A stretch of 64,000 nt of DNA from Streptomyces camponoticapitis (lineage in GTDB: Bacteria; Actinomycetota; Actinomycetes; Streptomycetales; Streptomycetaceae), in assembly GCF_014646115.1 (NCBI RefSeq), contig NZ_BMMV01000018.1, positions 119,928 through 183,927 on the forward strand, given 5' to 3'. Below, in pieces: positions 16,741 to 25,037 of the stretch (positions are counted from its first letter, which is position 1; the number at the start of each line of letters is the position of its first letter). A program made the position numbers and the translations under genes. The notes under the pieces were generated by a model. That model was given only the letters and a program-made list of their open reading frames with translations, did no database searches and was not told where the DNA came from.

Positions 16741-18144
16741 GTGGCGAGCTTTGACATCAGCGTCCCCGCCGTCCTCGTGCGGCTCGACCGGAATCCGTTC
16801 CACCACGGGACCCTTGGCGCCGTCAGATCCCTCGGCCGGGCGGGTATCACGGTCCACGCGGTGATCGAGTCGCCGCGCAGCCCCGTCGCCAGCTCCCGGT
16901 ATCTGCACAGCGGCCATCCGCGTCCTGACCGCGTCTCAGGCCATGCGCCGGGGTGCGGTACGGGGCCGCGGGCAACGGCGGCCGACGAGGGGGAGGAGCT
17001 GCACGGGCTGCTGCTGCGGATCTCCGAGCAGCTCGGCACCCCCGCCGTTCTCGTCCCCCTCGACGATCTGAGCGCCATCTCGGTCGCCCGGCTGAGACCC
17101 CGGCTGGCCGGCCGCTATCTCCTGCCTGAACAGCCGTCAGGCCTGCCGGAGCGGGTCGCCGACAAGGCGGAGCTGGCCGCGATCTGCTCCACCCTCGGGC
17201 TGCCGCACCCCCGCACGGCGGTCCCCGGCAGCCGCGGGGAGGCCGCACGGGCGGCCTGGACACTGGGGCTGCCGGTGGTCGCCAAGTGGAGCCGTCCGTG
17301 GCTGCTGCCCCAGGGCTCCGGGCTGCGCAGCACCGTCGTGGTGCGCTCGCCGCGCGAGGCGAGGGAGCTGTTCGGGCGCAGCGCGGAGGCGGGGAGCCGG
17401 CTGCTGCTCCAGGAGATGCTGCCGCGCGGGCGCGATCTGGACTGGTTCTTCCACGGCTACAGCGGCGGCGACGGCACGCTCCTGATCGGCGCGACCGGAC
17501 GCAAGGAGAGATCGTGGCCGGTGGCCGCCGGGCTGACCGCGGTCGGCCGGTGGCTGCCCAACCCCACCGTGGAGCGGCTGGCGGGCGAGGTGATCGCGGC
17601 GCTCGGCTACCGGGGGATCGTCGACCTCGACTTCCGGCTCGACGCCGCCACCGGCGCGTACCACCTGCTCGACTTCAACCCCAGGCCCGGCGCCCAGTTC
17701 CGGCTCTTCACCGACCCGGCCGGCACGGACGTCGTACGGGCGCTGCATCTGGACCTCACCGGGCGCCCCGTCCCCCCACTGGTCCCGGCGCACGGCCGGA
17801 CCTTCGTGGTCGAGCATTACGCGCTGCTGTCCGCGCTGTCCTCGGCCGGGCGCCGGAAGCCGGCGCGGGCGCACATGAGGGCCCGGCGGATCCGGCCGCT
17901 GAGCACGGAGGCCGCGTGGTTCGCGCGGGACGACCCGCGGCCCGCGTACGCCATGACCGCGGCCTGGCTCCTGCACGCCGCGCGCGGGAGCGCGCGCCGG
18001 CTCCGGCTCCGGCCCGGTCCCCGGCCGGGGACCGGGCTGCCTGCGCCCGAGCGGGTGCCGCGTTCGCTCCTGTCCGGCGTACGCCAGCGCCGGCGCGCCC
18101 CGGACGCCGCACCCGACAGCACCACCCCACCCGTCCCGCGCTGA
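16741..18144 (+). CDS. ATP-grasp domain carboxylate-amine ligase-like protein
   Basis: A 467-residue cytoplasmic protein of the ATP-grasp superfamily (carboxylate activation by ATP and ligation to an amine or thiol). It has an N-terminal VLVRLDRNPFHHGTLGAVRS segment and a central ATP-grasp fold with VVAKWSRPWLLP (ATP-binding Lys) and LLLQEMLPRGRDLDWF. The metal-binding DLDFRLD and LLDFNPRPGAQFRLF complete it. GTG at 16741 is preferred because AAGGA lies 7 bases upstream; ATG at 16726 lacks a ribosome site. It is followed by the flavin oxidoreductase gene. The two may modify the surface glycan or make a small peptide-like product, but no substrate can be read. Confidence 0.8.
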   Translation: MASFDISVPAVLVRLDRNPFHHGTLGAVRSLGRAGITVHAVIESPRSPVASSRYLHSGHPRPDRVSGHAPGCGTGPRATAADEGEELHGLLLRISEQLGTPAVLVPLDDLSAISVARLRPRLAGRYLLPEQPSGLPERVADKAELAAICSTLGLPHPRTAVPGSRGEAARAAWTLGLPVVAKWSRPWLLPQGSGLRSTVVVRSPREARELFGRSAEAGSRLLLQEMLPRGRDLDWFFHGYSGGDGTLLIGATGRKERSWPVAAGLTAVGRWLPNPTVERLAGEVIAALGYRGIVDLDFRLDAATGAYHLLDFNPRPGAQFRLFTDPAGTDVVRALHLDLTGRPVPPLVPAHGRTFVVEHYALLSALSSAGRRKPARAHMRARRIRPLSTEAAWFARDDPRPAYAMTAAWLLHAARGSARRLRLRPGPRPGTGLPAPERVPRSLLSGVRQRRRAPDAAPDSTTPPVPR

Positions 18145-18206
18145 CCGGCACCGAGCGCCGGTCACCGACCGGCGGGCCCCGAGAGTAGAGAGAGCGGCGA
18201 ACTTCT

Positions 18207-19505
18207 ATGCAGGACCTGGTAGTTGTGGGTGCCGGACCCTACGGACTGTCCATCGCCTCGCACGCGGCGGCGGCCGGTCTCCAGCCCCGGGTGTTCGGCA
18301 GGCCGATGGAGGCCTGGCGGGACGGGATGCCGCCCGGCATGTTCCTGAAGTCGGAGCCGTGGGCGTCGAACCTGTCCGACCCCAAGGGCGAGTACGGGCT
18401 GGCCGCCTACGCGGCGACCCAGGGGGTGCAGGCCCAGCACGGGGTCCCGCTGCCGGTCGGGTTCTTCGCCGCGTACGGCCTCTGGTTCGCCGCCCGGGCC
18501 GCGCCGCCGGTGGAGGAACGGACCGTCACCGCCGTACGTCCCCGCGCCGGGGGCGGCTTCGAGGTCACCGTCGGCGACGACCCCGCGTCCGGCGGGGACG
18601 GCGAGACGGTTCTCGCCCGCACGGTGGTGCTGGCCGTCGGAGTCCGGCCGTACGCCGACATCCCCGCCCCGCTGCGCGCGCTGCCGCCCGAGCGGGTGTC
18701 GCACAGCGTCGACCACGCGGACCTCAGGCGCTTCAAGGGCATGGACGTGACGGTCGTCGGCGCGGGCCAGGCCGCGCTGGAGACCGCGACGCTCCTCGCC
18801 GAACAGGGCACGACCGTACGGGTGGTCGCGCGGTCCCGGCGGCTGAACTGGAACACCCTCCCGCCGCCCCTCGAACGCCCCCTCGGAGAGGCCGCCCGCA
18901 CTCCGCACACGGGCCTGGGCTGCGGCTGGAACAACTGGCTCTACGCCCGGACCCCCGGCCTCTTCCACCGCCTGCCCGCCTCGACCCGGGCCCGGGTCTT
19001 CACCTCGGCGCTCGGCCCGGCCGGCGCCTGGTGGCTGCGGGAGCGGTTCGAGCGGACCGTGGACGTCCGGCTGGGCGAGAGCGTCGCCGCCGCCGCTCCC
19101 GCCAGGGGTCGGCTCCGGCTCGACCTGGTCTCGGGCCGCGGGTCCGAGGCGGTCACCACCGACCATGTCATCGCCGCCACCGGCTTCACTCCCGGCCTGG
19201 ACAGGACGGGAGTGCTCGACGAGCGGCTGCGCCGGAGCCTGCGCACCGTGGGCGCGAGCGGTGCCCCCGAGACGGACGCCGTCTTCGAGACGTCGCACCC
19301 CGGTCTGTTCGTGGCCGGTCTGCTCAGCGCCCCGTCGTTCGGCCCGTCGATGCGTTTCGTCTTCGGCGCGACGTACACGGCGGGACGGGTGGTACGCGGG
19401 GTGCGACGGCGCCTGGGGACGGGCCCCCGGCACGTCCACCCGGGAGAACCCCGCGAGACGCTCCCGGCCGGTGCGGCGCAGACGAACTGGATGGAGAGGT
19501 TCTGA
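18207..19505 (+). CDS. FAD/NAD(P)-dependent oxidoreductase
   Basis: A 432-residue flavoprotein with two dinucleotide-binding folds: an N-terminal FAD site VVGAGPYGLSIASHAA (residues 4-19) and a second NAD(P) site VTVVGAGQAALETATLLAEQ near residue 185. The late ATGFTPGLD motif is typical of flavin monooxygenases. The first 40 residues resemble amine N-hydroxylase or thioredoxin-reductase-like oxidoreductases. The substrate is unknown. It lies 62 bases after the ATP-grasp gene on the same strand, so co-transcription is likely. It converges with the long chaplin gene across a strong hairpin. Confidence 0.85.
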   Translation: MQDLVVVGAGPYGLSIASHAAAAGLQPRVFGRPMEAWRDGMPPGMFLKSEPWASNLSDPKGEYGLAAYAATQGVQAQHGVPLPVGFFAAYGLWFAARAAPPVEERTVTAVRPRAGGGFEVTVGDDPASGGDGETVLARTVVLAVGVRPYADIPAPLRALPPERVSHSVDHADLRRFKGMDVTVVGAGQAALETATLLAEQGTTVRVVARSRRLNWNTLPPPLERPLGEAARTPHTGLGCGWNNWLYARTPGLFHRLPASTRARVFTSALGPAGAWWLRERFERTVDVRLGESVAAAAPARGRLRLDLVSGRGSEAVTTDHVIAATGFTPGLDRTGVLDERLRRSLRTVGASGAPETDAVFETSHPGLFVAGLLSAPSFGPSMRFVFGATYTAGRVVRGVRRRLGTGPRHVHPGEPRETLPAGAAQTNWMERF

Positions 19506-19524
19506 ACCGGGCCGCCGCCGGTCT

Positions 19525-19572
19525 CCCCGGCCGCCGGACATACCGCGTGGGCGGCGTGTCCGGCGGCCGGGG
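19525..19572. terminator. Bidirectional terminator hairpin
   Basis: Perfect 16-bp stem CCCCGGCCGCCGGACA with its complement and a 16-base loop, between the convergent oxidoreductase and long-chaplin genes. Confidence 0.75.
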
Positions 19573-19600
19573 GCCTACGGGCCGGAGGGTCGGAAGGGAC

Positions 19601-20500
19601 TCAGCGGCGGGCGGCCGCCCTGCTGCGGCGGTAGAGGATGCCGCCGCTGATCAGCAGGCCGGCGCTCACGGCGGCGGAGGCCAGCAGGTTCGCGTCCGTG
19701 CCGGTCTCGGCCAACTGGTCGACGAAGTTTCCCTCTTCTACGGCCCGCGGCTGCTCCGGGATGATCGGCGTGTGGTTCTCCGGCACGGCCGGGGGCTCCA
19801 CGGGCGGCCTCGGCGGGTTGCGGGGGTCGGTCGGCTCGCCCGGGGTGTGCGGGGGCTCGACCTCCGCGCCGTTCACGCAGGCGTTGCCGAAGGCGGGGTT
19901 CAGCACACCGACCACGTCGATGCTGTTGCCGCAGATGTTCAGCGGGATGTCGAGCGGGGCCTGGACGAGGTTGCCCGACAGCAGCCCCGGTGAGTTGGCC
20001 GCGACGCCGGAGGCCGACGAGCCGGCGTGGTCCGGACCGTCCCAGTGGTGGGCGGGGGTGGCGCCTGACTCGTCGGGGCGGTACTCGTGCTTGGCCGGTG
20101 CGGAACCGCCACCGTTCTCCCACGGCTTGCCGGCGTGCGTCGAGCCGGCGTCGCCGCCGTGCGTGTCCCGGGTGGGGGCCGTGTGGGGCGCGGGCTCGGA
20201 GTGCGGGGCCTGGGGCCGCGCGTCGTGGGCCGGCCGGGGCTTGGACGACGCGTGCGCACCGGAGGAGTTGGCGCAGCTGTTGCCGAAGGAGGGGTTGCCG
20301 ACGCCCACGGGGTTCACCGTGTTGCCGCAGACGTTGACCGGGACCTCGACGGGGGCCTGGACGCTGTTGCCCGACAGCAGCCCCGGGGACCCGGCCGCGG
20401 CCGCCTCGCCGTTGGTGGCCTGGGCGTATCCACCGCTCAGGGACAGCACGCTCGACGCCGCCGCGGCGGTGAGCAGTCCTTTGCCGATGAGTTCTCGCAT
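19601..20500 (-). CDS. chpA: Long chaplin: two chaplin domains and sortase anchor
   Basis: A 299-residue cell-wall-anchored chaplin of the ChpA-C class. Domains in order: signal peptide (about 1-29), chaplin domain 1 (AGSPGLLSGN, VPVNVCGN, FGNSCAN), a His/Pro/Gly-rich linker of about 85 residues, chaplin domain 2 (ANSPGLLSGN, IPLNICGN, FGNACVN), and a Pro-rich wall-spanning stretch. It closes with the sorting signal LAETG, a hydrophobic helix and a basic tail RRSRAAARR. LAxTG is the class E sortase motif. AGGAGA lies 6 bases before the ATG. The chpA symbol rests on domain order and on the long chaplin - short chaplin - rodlin synteny I recall from S. coelicolor. Confidence 0.93.
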   Translation of the reverse strand: MRELIGKGLLTAAAASSVLSLSGGYAQATNGEAAAAGSPGLLSGNSVQAPVEVPVNVCGNTVNPVGVGNPSFGNSCANSSGAHASSKPRPAHDARPQAPHSEPAPHTAPTRDTHGGDAGSTHAGKPWENGGGSAPAKHEYRPDESGATPAHHWDGPDHAGSSASGVAANSPGLLSGNLVQAPLDIPLNICGNSIDVVGVLNPAFGNACVNGAEVEPPHTPGEPTDPRNPPRPPVEPPAVPENHTPIIPEQPRAVEEGNFVDQLAETGTDANLLASAAVSAGLLISGGILYRRSRAAARR

Positions 20501-20559
20501 CTGGTTCTCCTGTGTCGCCGGTGTTGTCGCCGGTGCGTCGGTGTTTCTGTGTCGACCGA

Positions 20560-20604
20560 GGCCGGCCCCGACGCGCGTATCGCCGTACGCGGTCGGGACC
20601 GGCC
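20560..20604 (-). terminator. Hairpin terminator of short chaplin gene
   Basis: A 13-bp stem with one mismatch (GGCCGGCCCCGAC paired with GTCGGGACCGGCC) downstream of the chaplin gene ending at 20661. Confidence 0.5.
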
Positions 20605-20660
20605 CCGGGTTGCACCCCCGAGGGGCGCCTGTGCGCGGTGATGCGCACACTTCATGCGTG

Positions 20661-20894
20661 TCAGGCGTTGGCGCAGGCGTTGCCGAAGGTGGGGTTCAGC
20701 AGAGCGAGCACGTTGACGCTGTTGCCGCACACGTTGGCGGGAATGTGTACGGGGATCTGGACGACGTTTCCGGACAGGAGGCCCGGTGAGTTCACCGCGG
20801 CACCCTGCGCGCCCGCGTCGGCGACGGCCGGCGTGGCGGCACCGACGGCCAGGAGAACGCCCGCGACGAGGGTGGCAGCCTTTTTGGCATTCAT
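20661..20894 (-). CDS. chpD: Short chaplin next to rodlins
   Basis: A 77-residue secreted chaplin with a signal peptide (about 1-26) and one chaplin domain: VNSPGLLSGN, VQIPVHIPANVCGN and C-terminal FGNACANA with both cysteines. The start is ATG at 20894; AAAGGG lies 8 bases upstream. It is placed between the long chaplin gene and the first rodlin gene, all on the minus strand, matching the chpA-chpD-rdlA order known in S. coelicolor; the symbol rests on that synteny. Confidence 0.92.
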   Translation of the reverse strand: MNAKKAATLVAGVLLAVGAATPAVADAGAQGAAVNSPGLLSGNVVQIPVHIPANVCGNSVNVLALLNPTFGNACANA

Positions 20895-21104
20895 GGTTGA
20901 GCCCTTTCCGCAACGGTTCGCGCGCACGGCTCTCGTGCTACGCGAGCACGGCTGTGACAGCCCGCACCGCCGCTGCTGGAACTCCAACGAGTACGCGCCT
21001 GTCAGGAAACTGCCCTGATTTATGGGTTCTGCTGGTTCACCCGATCGCCCCGTGAATTGCCCTGTGTGCGCGGCGAATGAGCCGGTCAACACCTTCAAAT
21101 GAAA

Positions 21105-21143
21105 CTGAGACCGGCCGGGGCGAATTCGCCTGGCCGGCCTCAG
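21105..21143 (-). terminator. Hairpin terminator of first rodlin gene
   Basis: Interrupted stem CTGAG-A-CCGGCC / GGCCGG-C-CTCAG with a 15-base loop, about 35 bases beyond the rodlin stop codon. Confidence 0.6.
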
Positions 21144-21178
21144 TCCGCCCGGAATGGGGGCCGGACGGGCAATGACTG

Positions 21179-21589
21179 TCAGCCGTTGCCGGTGCCGTTG
21201 GCCGACAGGACCGGAATGTCGTTCAGGAGGTGCGACAGGGGCTCGTCGCCCTTCGCCTGCGTCGAGTTCTCGGCGCACTGCTGGTTCTGCGGGGAGGACA
21301 GTACGTTGAGGTCCTGGACCCCGATCGGCGTGAGACCCACGAGCGAGGCGGCGTTGACCTTCGCCGGGAGACCGATGCAGAGCTTGTTGAGCGAGCCCTG
21401 CACGAGGCTGAGCTGCGGGCTCAGGTCCCCGTGGGTCTTCGAATTGCCGAAGGACTGCTTGGCGCCGTTGCCGCTGAGCGACGTGGTGCCGGTGTCGTTG
21501 CCAACGGCGAGCGCCGGCGCCGCGGCCGCGGCGGAGACGCCGACCACGGAGGCGGTGACCGCGGCGGCCGCCAGAATCTTCTTGATCAC
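21179..21589 (-). CDS. rdlA: Rodlin protein
   Basis: A 136-residue secreted rodlin. The signal peptide covers about residues 1-28 ([20 protein letters not shown]). The mature protein shows [34 protein letters not shown], the [14 protein letters not shown] cysteine segment and [20 protein letters not shown]. Rodlins organise chaplin fibrils into the paired rodlets on aerial hyphae and spores. It diverges from a second rodlin gene, as in the rdlA-rdlB pair of S. coelicolor. One residue (LNKL instead of LNKP before CIGLP) differs from its two paralogues. Confidence 0.93.
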   Translation of the reverse strand: MIKKILAAAAVTASVVGVSAAAAAPALAVGNDTGTTSLSGNGAKQSFGNSKTHGDLSPQLSLVQGSLNKLCIGLPAKVNAASLVGLTPIGVQDLNVLSSPQNQQCAENSTQAKGDEPLSHLLNDIPVLSANGTGNG

Positions 21590-21809
21590 GGTTGGTTCCT
21601 TTTCTCAAGAAATGCAGGTCGTGCGGCCTGCCCAACCGAATGCCCCTGGTTTGGTTCCGCTGCTTCACCCGTTCGGATTGCGGGCCGTTGCGTGGGCCGA
21701 TTGAGTGCCTAATCGGCCGTTGGAGTGAAGGGCGATAACTAAACCTGGGCGATGGAGTTGCTCATGGCGCCCCGGGGACTTGGGGCATCCTTCAGAATGG
21801 GGACTCATC
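21590..21809. promoter_or_regulatory. Divergent rodlin promoter region
   Basis: A gap of 220 bases separates the starts of two divergent rodlin genes and must hold both promoters. It is more AT-rich than the surroundings. I could not assign -10/-35 elements or an operator with confidence. Confidence 0.5.
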
Positions 21810-22220
21810 GTGATCAAGAAGGTTCTGGCCTCCGCGGCCGTCGCCGCCTCCGTGGTCGGCATGTCGGCCGCGGCCGCGCCGTCCGCTTTCGCCGTCGGGG
21901 ACGACACCGGCACCACGTCGCTCAGCGGCAACGGTGCCATGCAGGCCTACGGCAACTCCGCGACGTACGGGAACATGAGCCCGCAGATGGCGCTGATCCA
22001 GGGCTCGCTCAACAAGCCCTGCATCGGTCTTCCGGCCAAGATCAACGCCGCCTCGCTGGTGGGTGCCACGCCGATCGGTGTCCAGGACCTCAATGTCCTG
22101 TCCTCCCCGCAGAACCAGCAGTGTGTCGAGAACTCGACGCAGGCGAAGGGCGACGAGCCCCTGTCACACCTCCTGAACGACATCCCGATCCTGTCGGCCA
22201 ATGGTGCGGGCAACGGCTGA
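21810..22220 (+). CDS. rdlB: Rodlin protein
   Basis: A 136-residue secreted rodlin, the same length as the divergent neighbour and closely similar to it. It has a signal peptide, [55 protein letters not shown] and the C-terminal [19 protein letters not shown] chose the GTG at 21810 (VIKKVLASAAV) because it aligns with the first codon of the divergent rodlin; an upstream ATG at 21780 would add ten residues before the signal peptide. A perfect terminator follows, then a third rodlin gene. Confidence 0.92.
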   Translation: MIKKVLASAAVAASVVGMSAAAAPSAFAVGDDTGTTSLSGNGAMQAYGNSATYGNMSPQMALIQGSLNKPCIGLPAKINAASLVGATPIGVQDLNVLSSPQNQQCVENSTQAKGDEPLSHLLNDIPILSANGAGNG

Positions 22221-22242
22221 TATCGCCGCTGAATTTCCGCTG

Positions 22243-22274
22243 CCGGGCCACCGCCGAATTCCGCGGTGGCCCGG
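22243..22274 (+). terminator. Intrinsic terminator with U-tract
   Basis: A perfect 12-bp stem CCGGGCCACCGC/GCGGTGGCCCGG followed by TGTTTTT, right after the second rodlin gene. It is the clearest classical rho-independent terminator in the window. Confidence 0.85.
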
Positions 22275-22411
22275 TGTTTTTCATCCTCGCCGCGACGTGG
22301 CGATATGTCTTATGGGCCGTTCGGGGGACCGCACGCAACCAAACGTCGCGTGGCTAGTTGAACAAATCGGCGCTCCACCGGTGGAGTCCGACTTTTCGGA
22401 AAGGCAACAAA

Positions 22412-22819
22412 ATGAACAAGCTGTGGGCTACCGCTGCTGTAGCGGCCACGATGGTCGGCGGTCTCGCCGCCACCGCTTCGCCGGCGCTGGCGATCGGCAA
22501 CGACACGGGCACGACGTCGCTCAGCGGTAACGGTGCCGAGCAGGAGTTCGGCAACTCGGAGACCCACGGGGACATGAGCCCGCAGCTCAGCCTCGTGCAG
22601 GGCACGCTCAACAAGCCCTGCATCGGACTGCCCGTCAAGGCCAACCTCGCCTCGCTGGTGGGTGCCACGCCGATCGCGCTCCAGGACATCAACGTCCTGT
22701 CCTCCCCGCAGAACCAGCAGTGCACCGAGAACTCGACTCAGGCGAAGGGTGACGAGCCCCTGTCGCACATCCTGGAGGACATCCCGGTCCTCTCGGCGAA
22801 TGGCGTCAACAACCGCTGA
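22412..22819 (+). CDS. Third rodlin protein
   Basis: A 135-residue secreted rodlin paralogue. It starts [17 protein letters not shown] (signal peptide), then [56 protein letters not shown] and [18 protein letters not shown]. It differs from the other two mainly in the signal peptide and at scattered positions (VKANLAS, QDIN, HILED). GGAAAGG lies upstream of ATG 22412. The S. coelicolor locus has two rodlins, so this is an extra copy; its own promoter is expected in the 137 bases after the previous terminator. Confidence 0.92.
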   Translation: MNKLWATAAVAATMVGGLAATASPALAIGNDTGTTSLSGNGAEQEFGNSETHGDMSPQLSLVQGTLNKPCIGLPVKANLASLVGATPIALQDINVLSSPQNQQCTENSTQAKGDEPLSHILEDIPVLSANGVNNR

Positions 22820-22832
22820 CGTTCGCGTCCAG

Positions 22833-22865
22833 GCCCGGTCCGGCAGCTCGGCTGCCGGGCCGGGC
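22833..22865 (+). terminator. Hairpin terminator of third rodlin gene
   Basis: GCCCGGTCCGGCAGC paired with GCTGCCGGGCCGGGC around a TCG loop (15 bp, one mismatch), 13 bases after the stop codon. Confidence 0.7.
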
Positions 22866-22901
22866 TCTGCCGTGTCCGGACGCGGCGGACCGGAACCGCT
22901 C

Positions 22902-23384
22902 TCAGAGCGGCTTGGCCAGGCAGATGCTCAGCGGGTCGTCGCGGTAGTAGCCGAACTTAGAGCAGTCCGTGTAGCCGCTGGAGCGGTAGAGCGCGATGGC
23001 CTCCGGCTGCTTGGTGCCCGTCTCCAGGACCATGCGGGTACGGCCCGCCGCGCGGGCGCTCTCCTCCAGCCGGGCGAGGATACGGCGGGCGAGCCCGAGG
23101 CCGCGTGCCTCCACCGTCACGTACATCCGTTTGATCTCGGCGTCGCCGTCCGAGTAGCCCTCGTCGTTGGCGGCCTGCGAGCGCCAGCCGCCCGTGGCGA
23201 CCGGGCGGTCGTCGGCGTCGTAGGCGAGCAGGTAGATGCCGCCGGGCGGGTCGAACATCCGGGGGTGGAGGACGGTGGCGTCCCCCTCGCTGTCGTAGCG
23301 AGCCGCGTATTCGAGCTGGACCTCGGCGTCGAGCTTCGCGGCGTCGGGGTGGTCGTAGGGGACCTGACGTATTTGGATGGCCAC
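22902..23384 (-). CDS. GNAT family N-acetyltransferase
   Basis: A 160-residue GNAT acetyltransferase (acetyl-CoA donor, unknown amine acceptor). The fold is visible from YLLAYDADDRPVATGGWR (beta strand pair), IKRMYVTVEARGLGLARRI (strand 4 and the acetyl-CoA R/Q-x-x-G-x-G/A loop, here RGLGLA) and TGTKQPEAIALYRSSGY near the C terminus. The start is GTG at 23384; no ribosome site is seen, so it may be leaderless. Only 34 bases separate it from the divergent exonuclease III gene. Confidence 0.85.
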   Translation of the reverse strand: MAIQIRQVPYDHPDAAKLDAEVQLEYAARYDSEGDATVLHPRMFDPPGGIYLLAYDADDRPVATGGWRSQAANDEGYSDGDAEIKRMYVTVEARGLGLARRILARLEESARAAGRTRMVLETGTKQPEAIALYRSSGYTDCSKFGYYRDDPLSICLAKPL

Positions 23385-23418
23385 GGCACCGATGGTAGAG
23401 GCTGGGTAGGGTGCCGGA

Positions 23419-24219
23419 ATGCTCACTGTGACTTCCGTGAATGTGAACGGGCTGCGCGCCGCCGCGAAGAAGGGCTTCGTCGAGTGGCTGGCCGGGACCG
23501 GGGCGGACGTGGTCTGCCTGCAGGAGGTGCGGGCCGAGGAGGACCAGCTCACCGAGGCGGTGCGCGAGCCCGCGGGGTGGCACACGGTCTTCGCGCCCGC
23601 GGCGGCCAAGGGCCGCGCGGGTGTCGCGCTCTACTCGCGGCGGGAGCCGGAGCGGGTGCGGACCGGCTTCGGCAGCGCCGAGTTCGACACGAGCGGGCGG
23701 TACATCGAGATCGACCTGCCCGGTGTGACGGTGGCCAGCCTCTATCTGCCGTCGGGTGACGTGGGCACGGAGCGCCAGGACGAGAAGATCCGGTTCATGG
23801 ACGAGTTCCTGGCCCACCTCGTCGGCCTCAAGGCACGCGCCGCGGCGGACGGCAGGGAAGTGCTGGTCTGCGGCGACTGGAACATCGCGCACCAGGAGGC
23901 CGACCTCAAGAACTGGAAGGCCAACCGCAAGGCGTCCGGCTTCCTGCCCGAGGAACGGGCCTGGCTGACGCGGGTCTTCGACGAGGCGTCGTACGTGGAC
24001 GTGGTCCGTGCCCTGCACCCGGACCAGACCGGGCCGTACACCTGGTGGTCCTACCGGGGGCGCGCCTTCGACAACGACACCGGCTGGCGGATCGACTACC
24101 AGGTGGCGACGGCGGGCCTGGCGGAGCGCGCGGTGAAGGCGTGGGTGGAGCGGGCGGCGACGCACGACGAGCGGTGGAGCGACCACGCGCCGGTGAGCGT
24201 CGCCTACGAGTTGGGGTAG
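23419..24219 (+). CDS. xth: Exodeoxyribonuclease III
   Basis: A 266-residue Mg2+-dependent AP endonuclease and 3'-5' exonuclease of the ExoIII/APE1 family, acting in base-excision repair. All motifs are present: TVTSVNVNGLRAA (metal Asn), VCLQEVRA (metal Glu), SLYLPSGDVG, VCGDWNIAH (catalytic Asp and Asn), RIDYQVAT and the C-terminal SDHAPV (catalytic Asp-His). Length is normal for the family. It is a conserved housekeeping gene and marks the end of the surface-protein region. Confidence 0.93.
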   Translation: MLTVTSVNVNGLRAAAKKGFVEWLAGTGADVVCLQEVRAEEDQLTEAVREPAGWHTVFAPAAAKGRAGVALYSRREPERVRTGFGSAEFDTSGRYIEIDLPGVTVASLYLPSGDVGTERQDEKIRFMDEFLAHLVGLKARAAADGREVLVCGDWNIAHQEADLKNWKANRKASGFLPEERAWLTRVFDEASYVDVVRALHPDQTGPYTWWSYRGRAFDNDTGWRIDYQVATAGLAERAVKAWVERAATHDERWSDHAPVSVAYELG

Positions 24220-24223
24220 CCGG

Positions 24224-24874
24224 TCACGTCTTTCGCAGGCGGCGGTCCATCGCCATGGAGAGTTCCGCGTCCACCACGCTCTTGGCCAGCGGGCGCAGGA
24301 CCTCCGGGGGCGTCTCGGGGGCATGGGCCTGGAGCGTCGTCGCGAAGAGTTCGGCCAGGGCGTCGGCGTGGGCGCGGACCTCGCGGCCCGCTTCGAAGAC
24401 GGCCGACAGCGGGACGCCCTCGCGGACCAGTCGGACCGAGACGTCGAGGAGGCGGCGGCTGATGTGGACGAGGTCGTCGCCGTCGGTGGCGAGGTAGCCG
24501 AGTTCGAGGGCGGTGGCCAGATTCTCCGCCGTGACCTCGCCCTCGAAGTGGTCGGCCAGCTCCTCGGGGGTGAGGCGGACGGGCGTCTCCTCGGTCGGTT
24601 CGCCGAGGCCGAGGACCTCGCCGACGTCCCGGCCGCTGTCGAAGGCGGTGGCGAGATCGGCGATGCCGTTGAGGGTGTGGCCGCGCTCCAGGAGGGCGGC
24701 GATCGTCCGGAGTCTGGCCAGGTGGTGGCTGTCGTACCAGGCGATCCGGCCCTCCCTGCGGGGTGGCGGGATCAGGCCGCGTTCGCGGTAGAAGCGCACC
24801 GTACGTACGGTGATGCCGGCGGCGTCGGCCAGCTCCTTCATGCGGTACTCGCGGACTTCCTCCGGGTCGGACAT
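24224..24874 (-). CDS. MerR family transcriptional regulator
   Basis: A 216-residue regulator with an N-terminal MerR winged helix (MKELADAAGITVRTVRFYRERGLIPPPRR, then YDSHHLARLRTI and GHTLNGI) and a C-terminal helical effector domain of about 130 residues without the cysteines of metal sensors. An organic effector is more likely. I chose ATG at 24874 (MSDPEEV). It is divergent from the monooxygenase operon with a shared region of about 160 bases, so it probably controls that operon, which is inference from position. Confidence 0.88.
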   Translation of the reverse strand: MSDPEEVREYRMKELADAAGITVRTVRFYRERGLIPPPRREGRIAWYDSHHLARLRTIAALLERGHTLNGIADLATAFDSGRDVGEVLGLGEPTEETPVRLTPEELADHFEGEVTAENLATALELGYLATDGDDLVHISRRLLDVSVRLVREGVPLSAVFEAGREVRAHADALAELFATTLQAHAPETPPEVLRPLAKSVVDAELSMAMDRRLRKT

Positions 24875-24985
24875 GGCGGCCAGCCTATGTCCCGGCCGGG
24901 TCCCGCCCCTGGCTCGTACCGCCGGTAACTTTTCCCGTCCGCCCCCTACCCACGAGTAAGGAGCTGCCCTACTCTCCCCACAGTG

Positions 24986-24999
24986 CCAGTGATTACTGG
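24986..24999. promoter_or_regulatory. Short inverted repeat in divergent regulator/operon region
   Basis: CCAGT-GATT-ACTGG, a 5-bp inverted repeat centred about 45 bases upstream of the monooxygenase start. It is a candidate binding site for the divergent MerR-type regulator, but such short palindromes also occur by chance. Confidence 0.3.
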
Positions 25000-25037
25000 C
25001 GCGGTTATCGGGAGGCACCCCGGCGGGAGGCGGCGGC

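Noticed and set aside
18359-19993. 544-codon plus-strand frame across the oxidoreductase and chaplin genes
   Set aside because: Runs through two convincingly coded genes in another frame and through a terminator; shadow.
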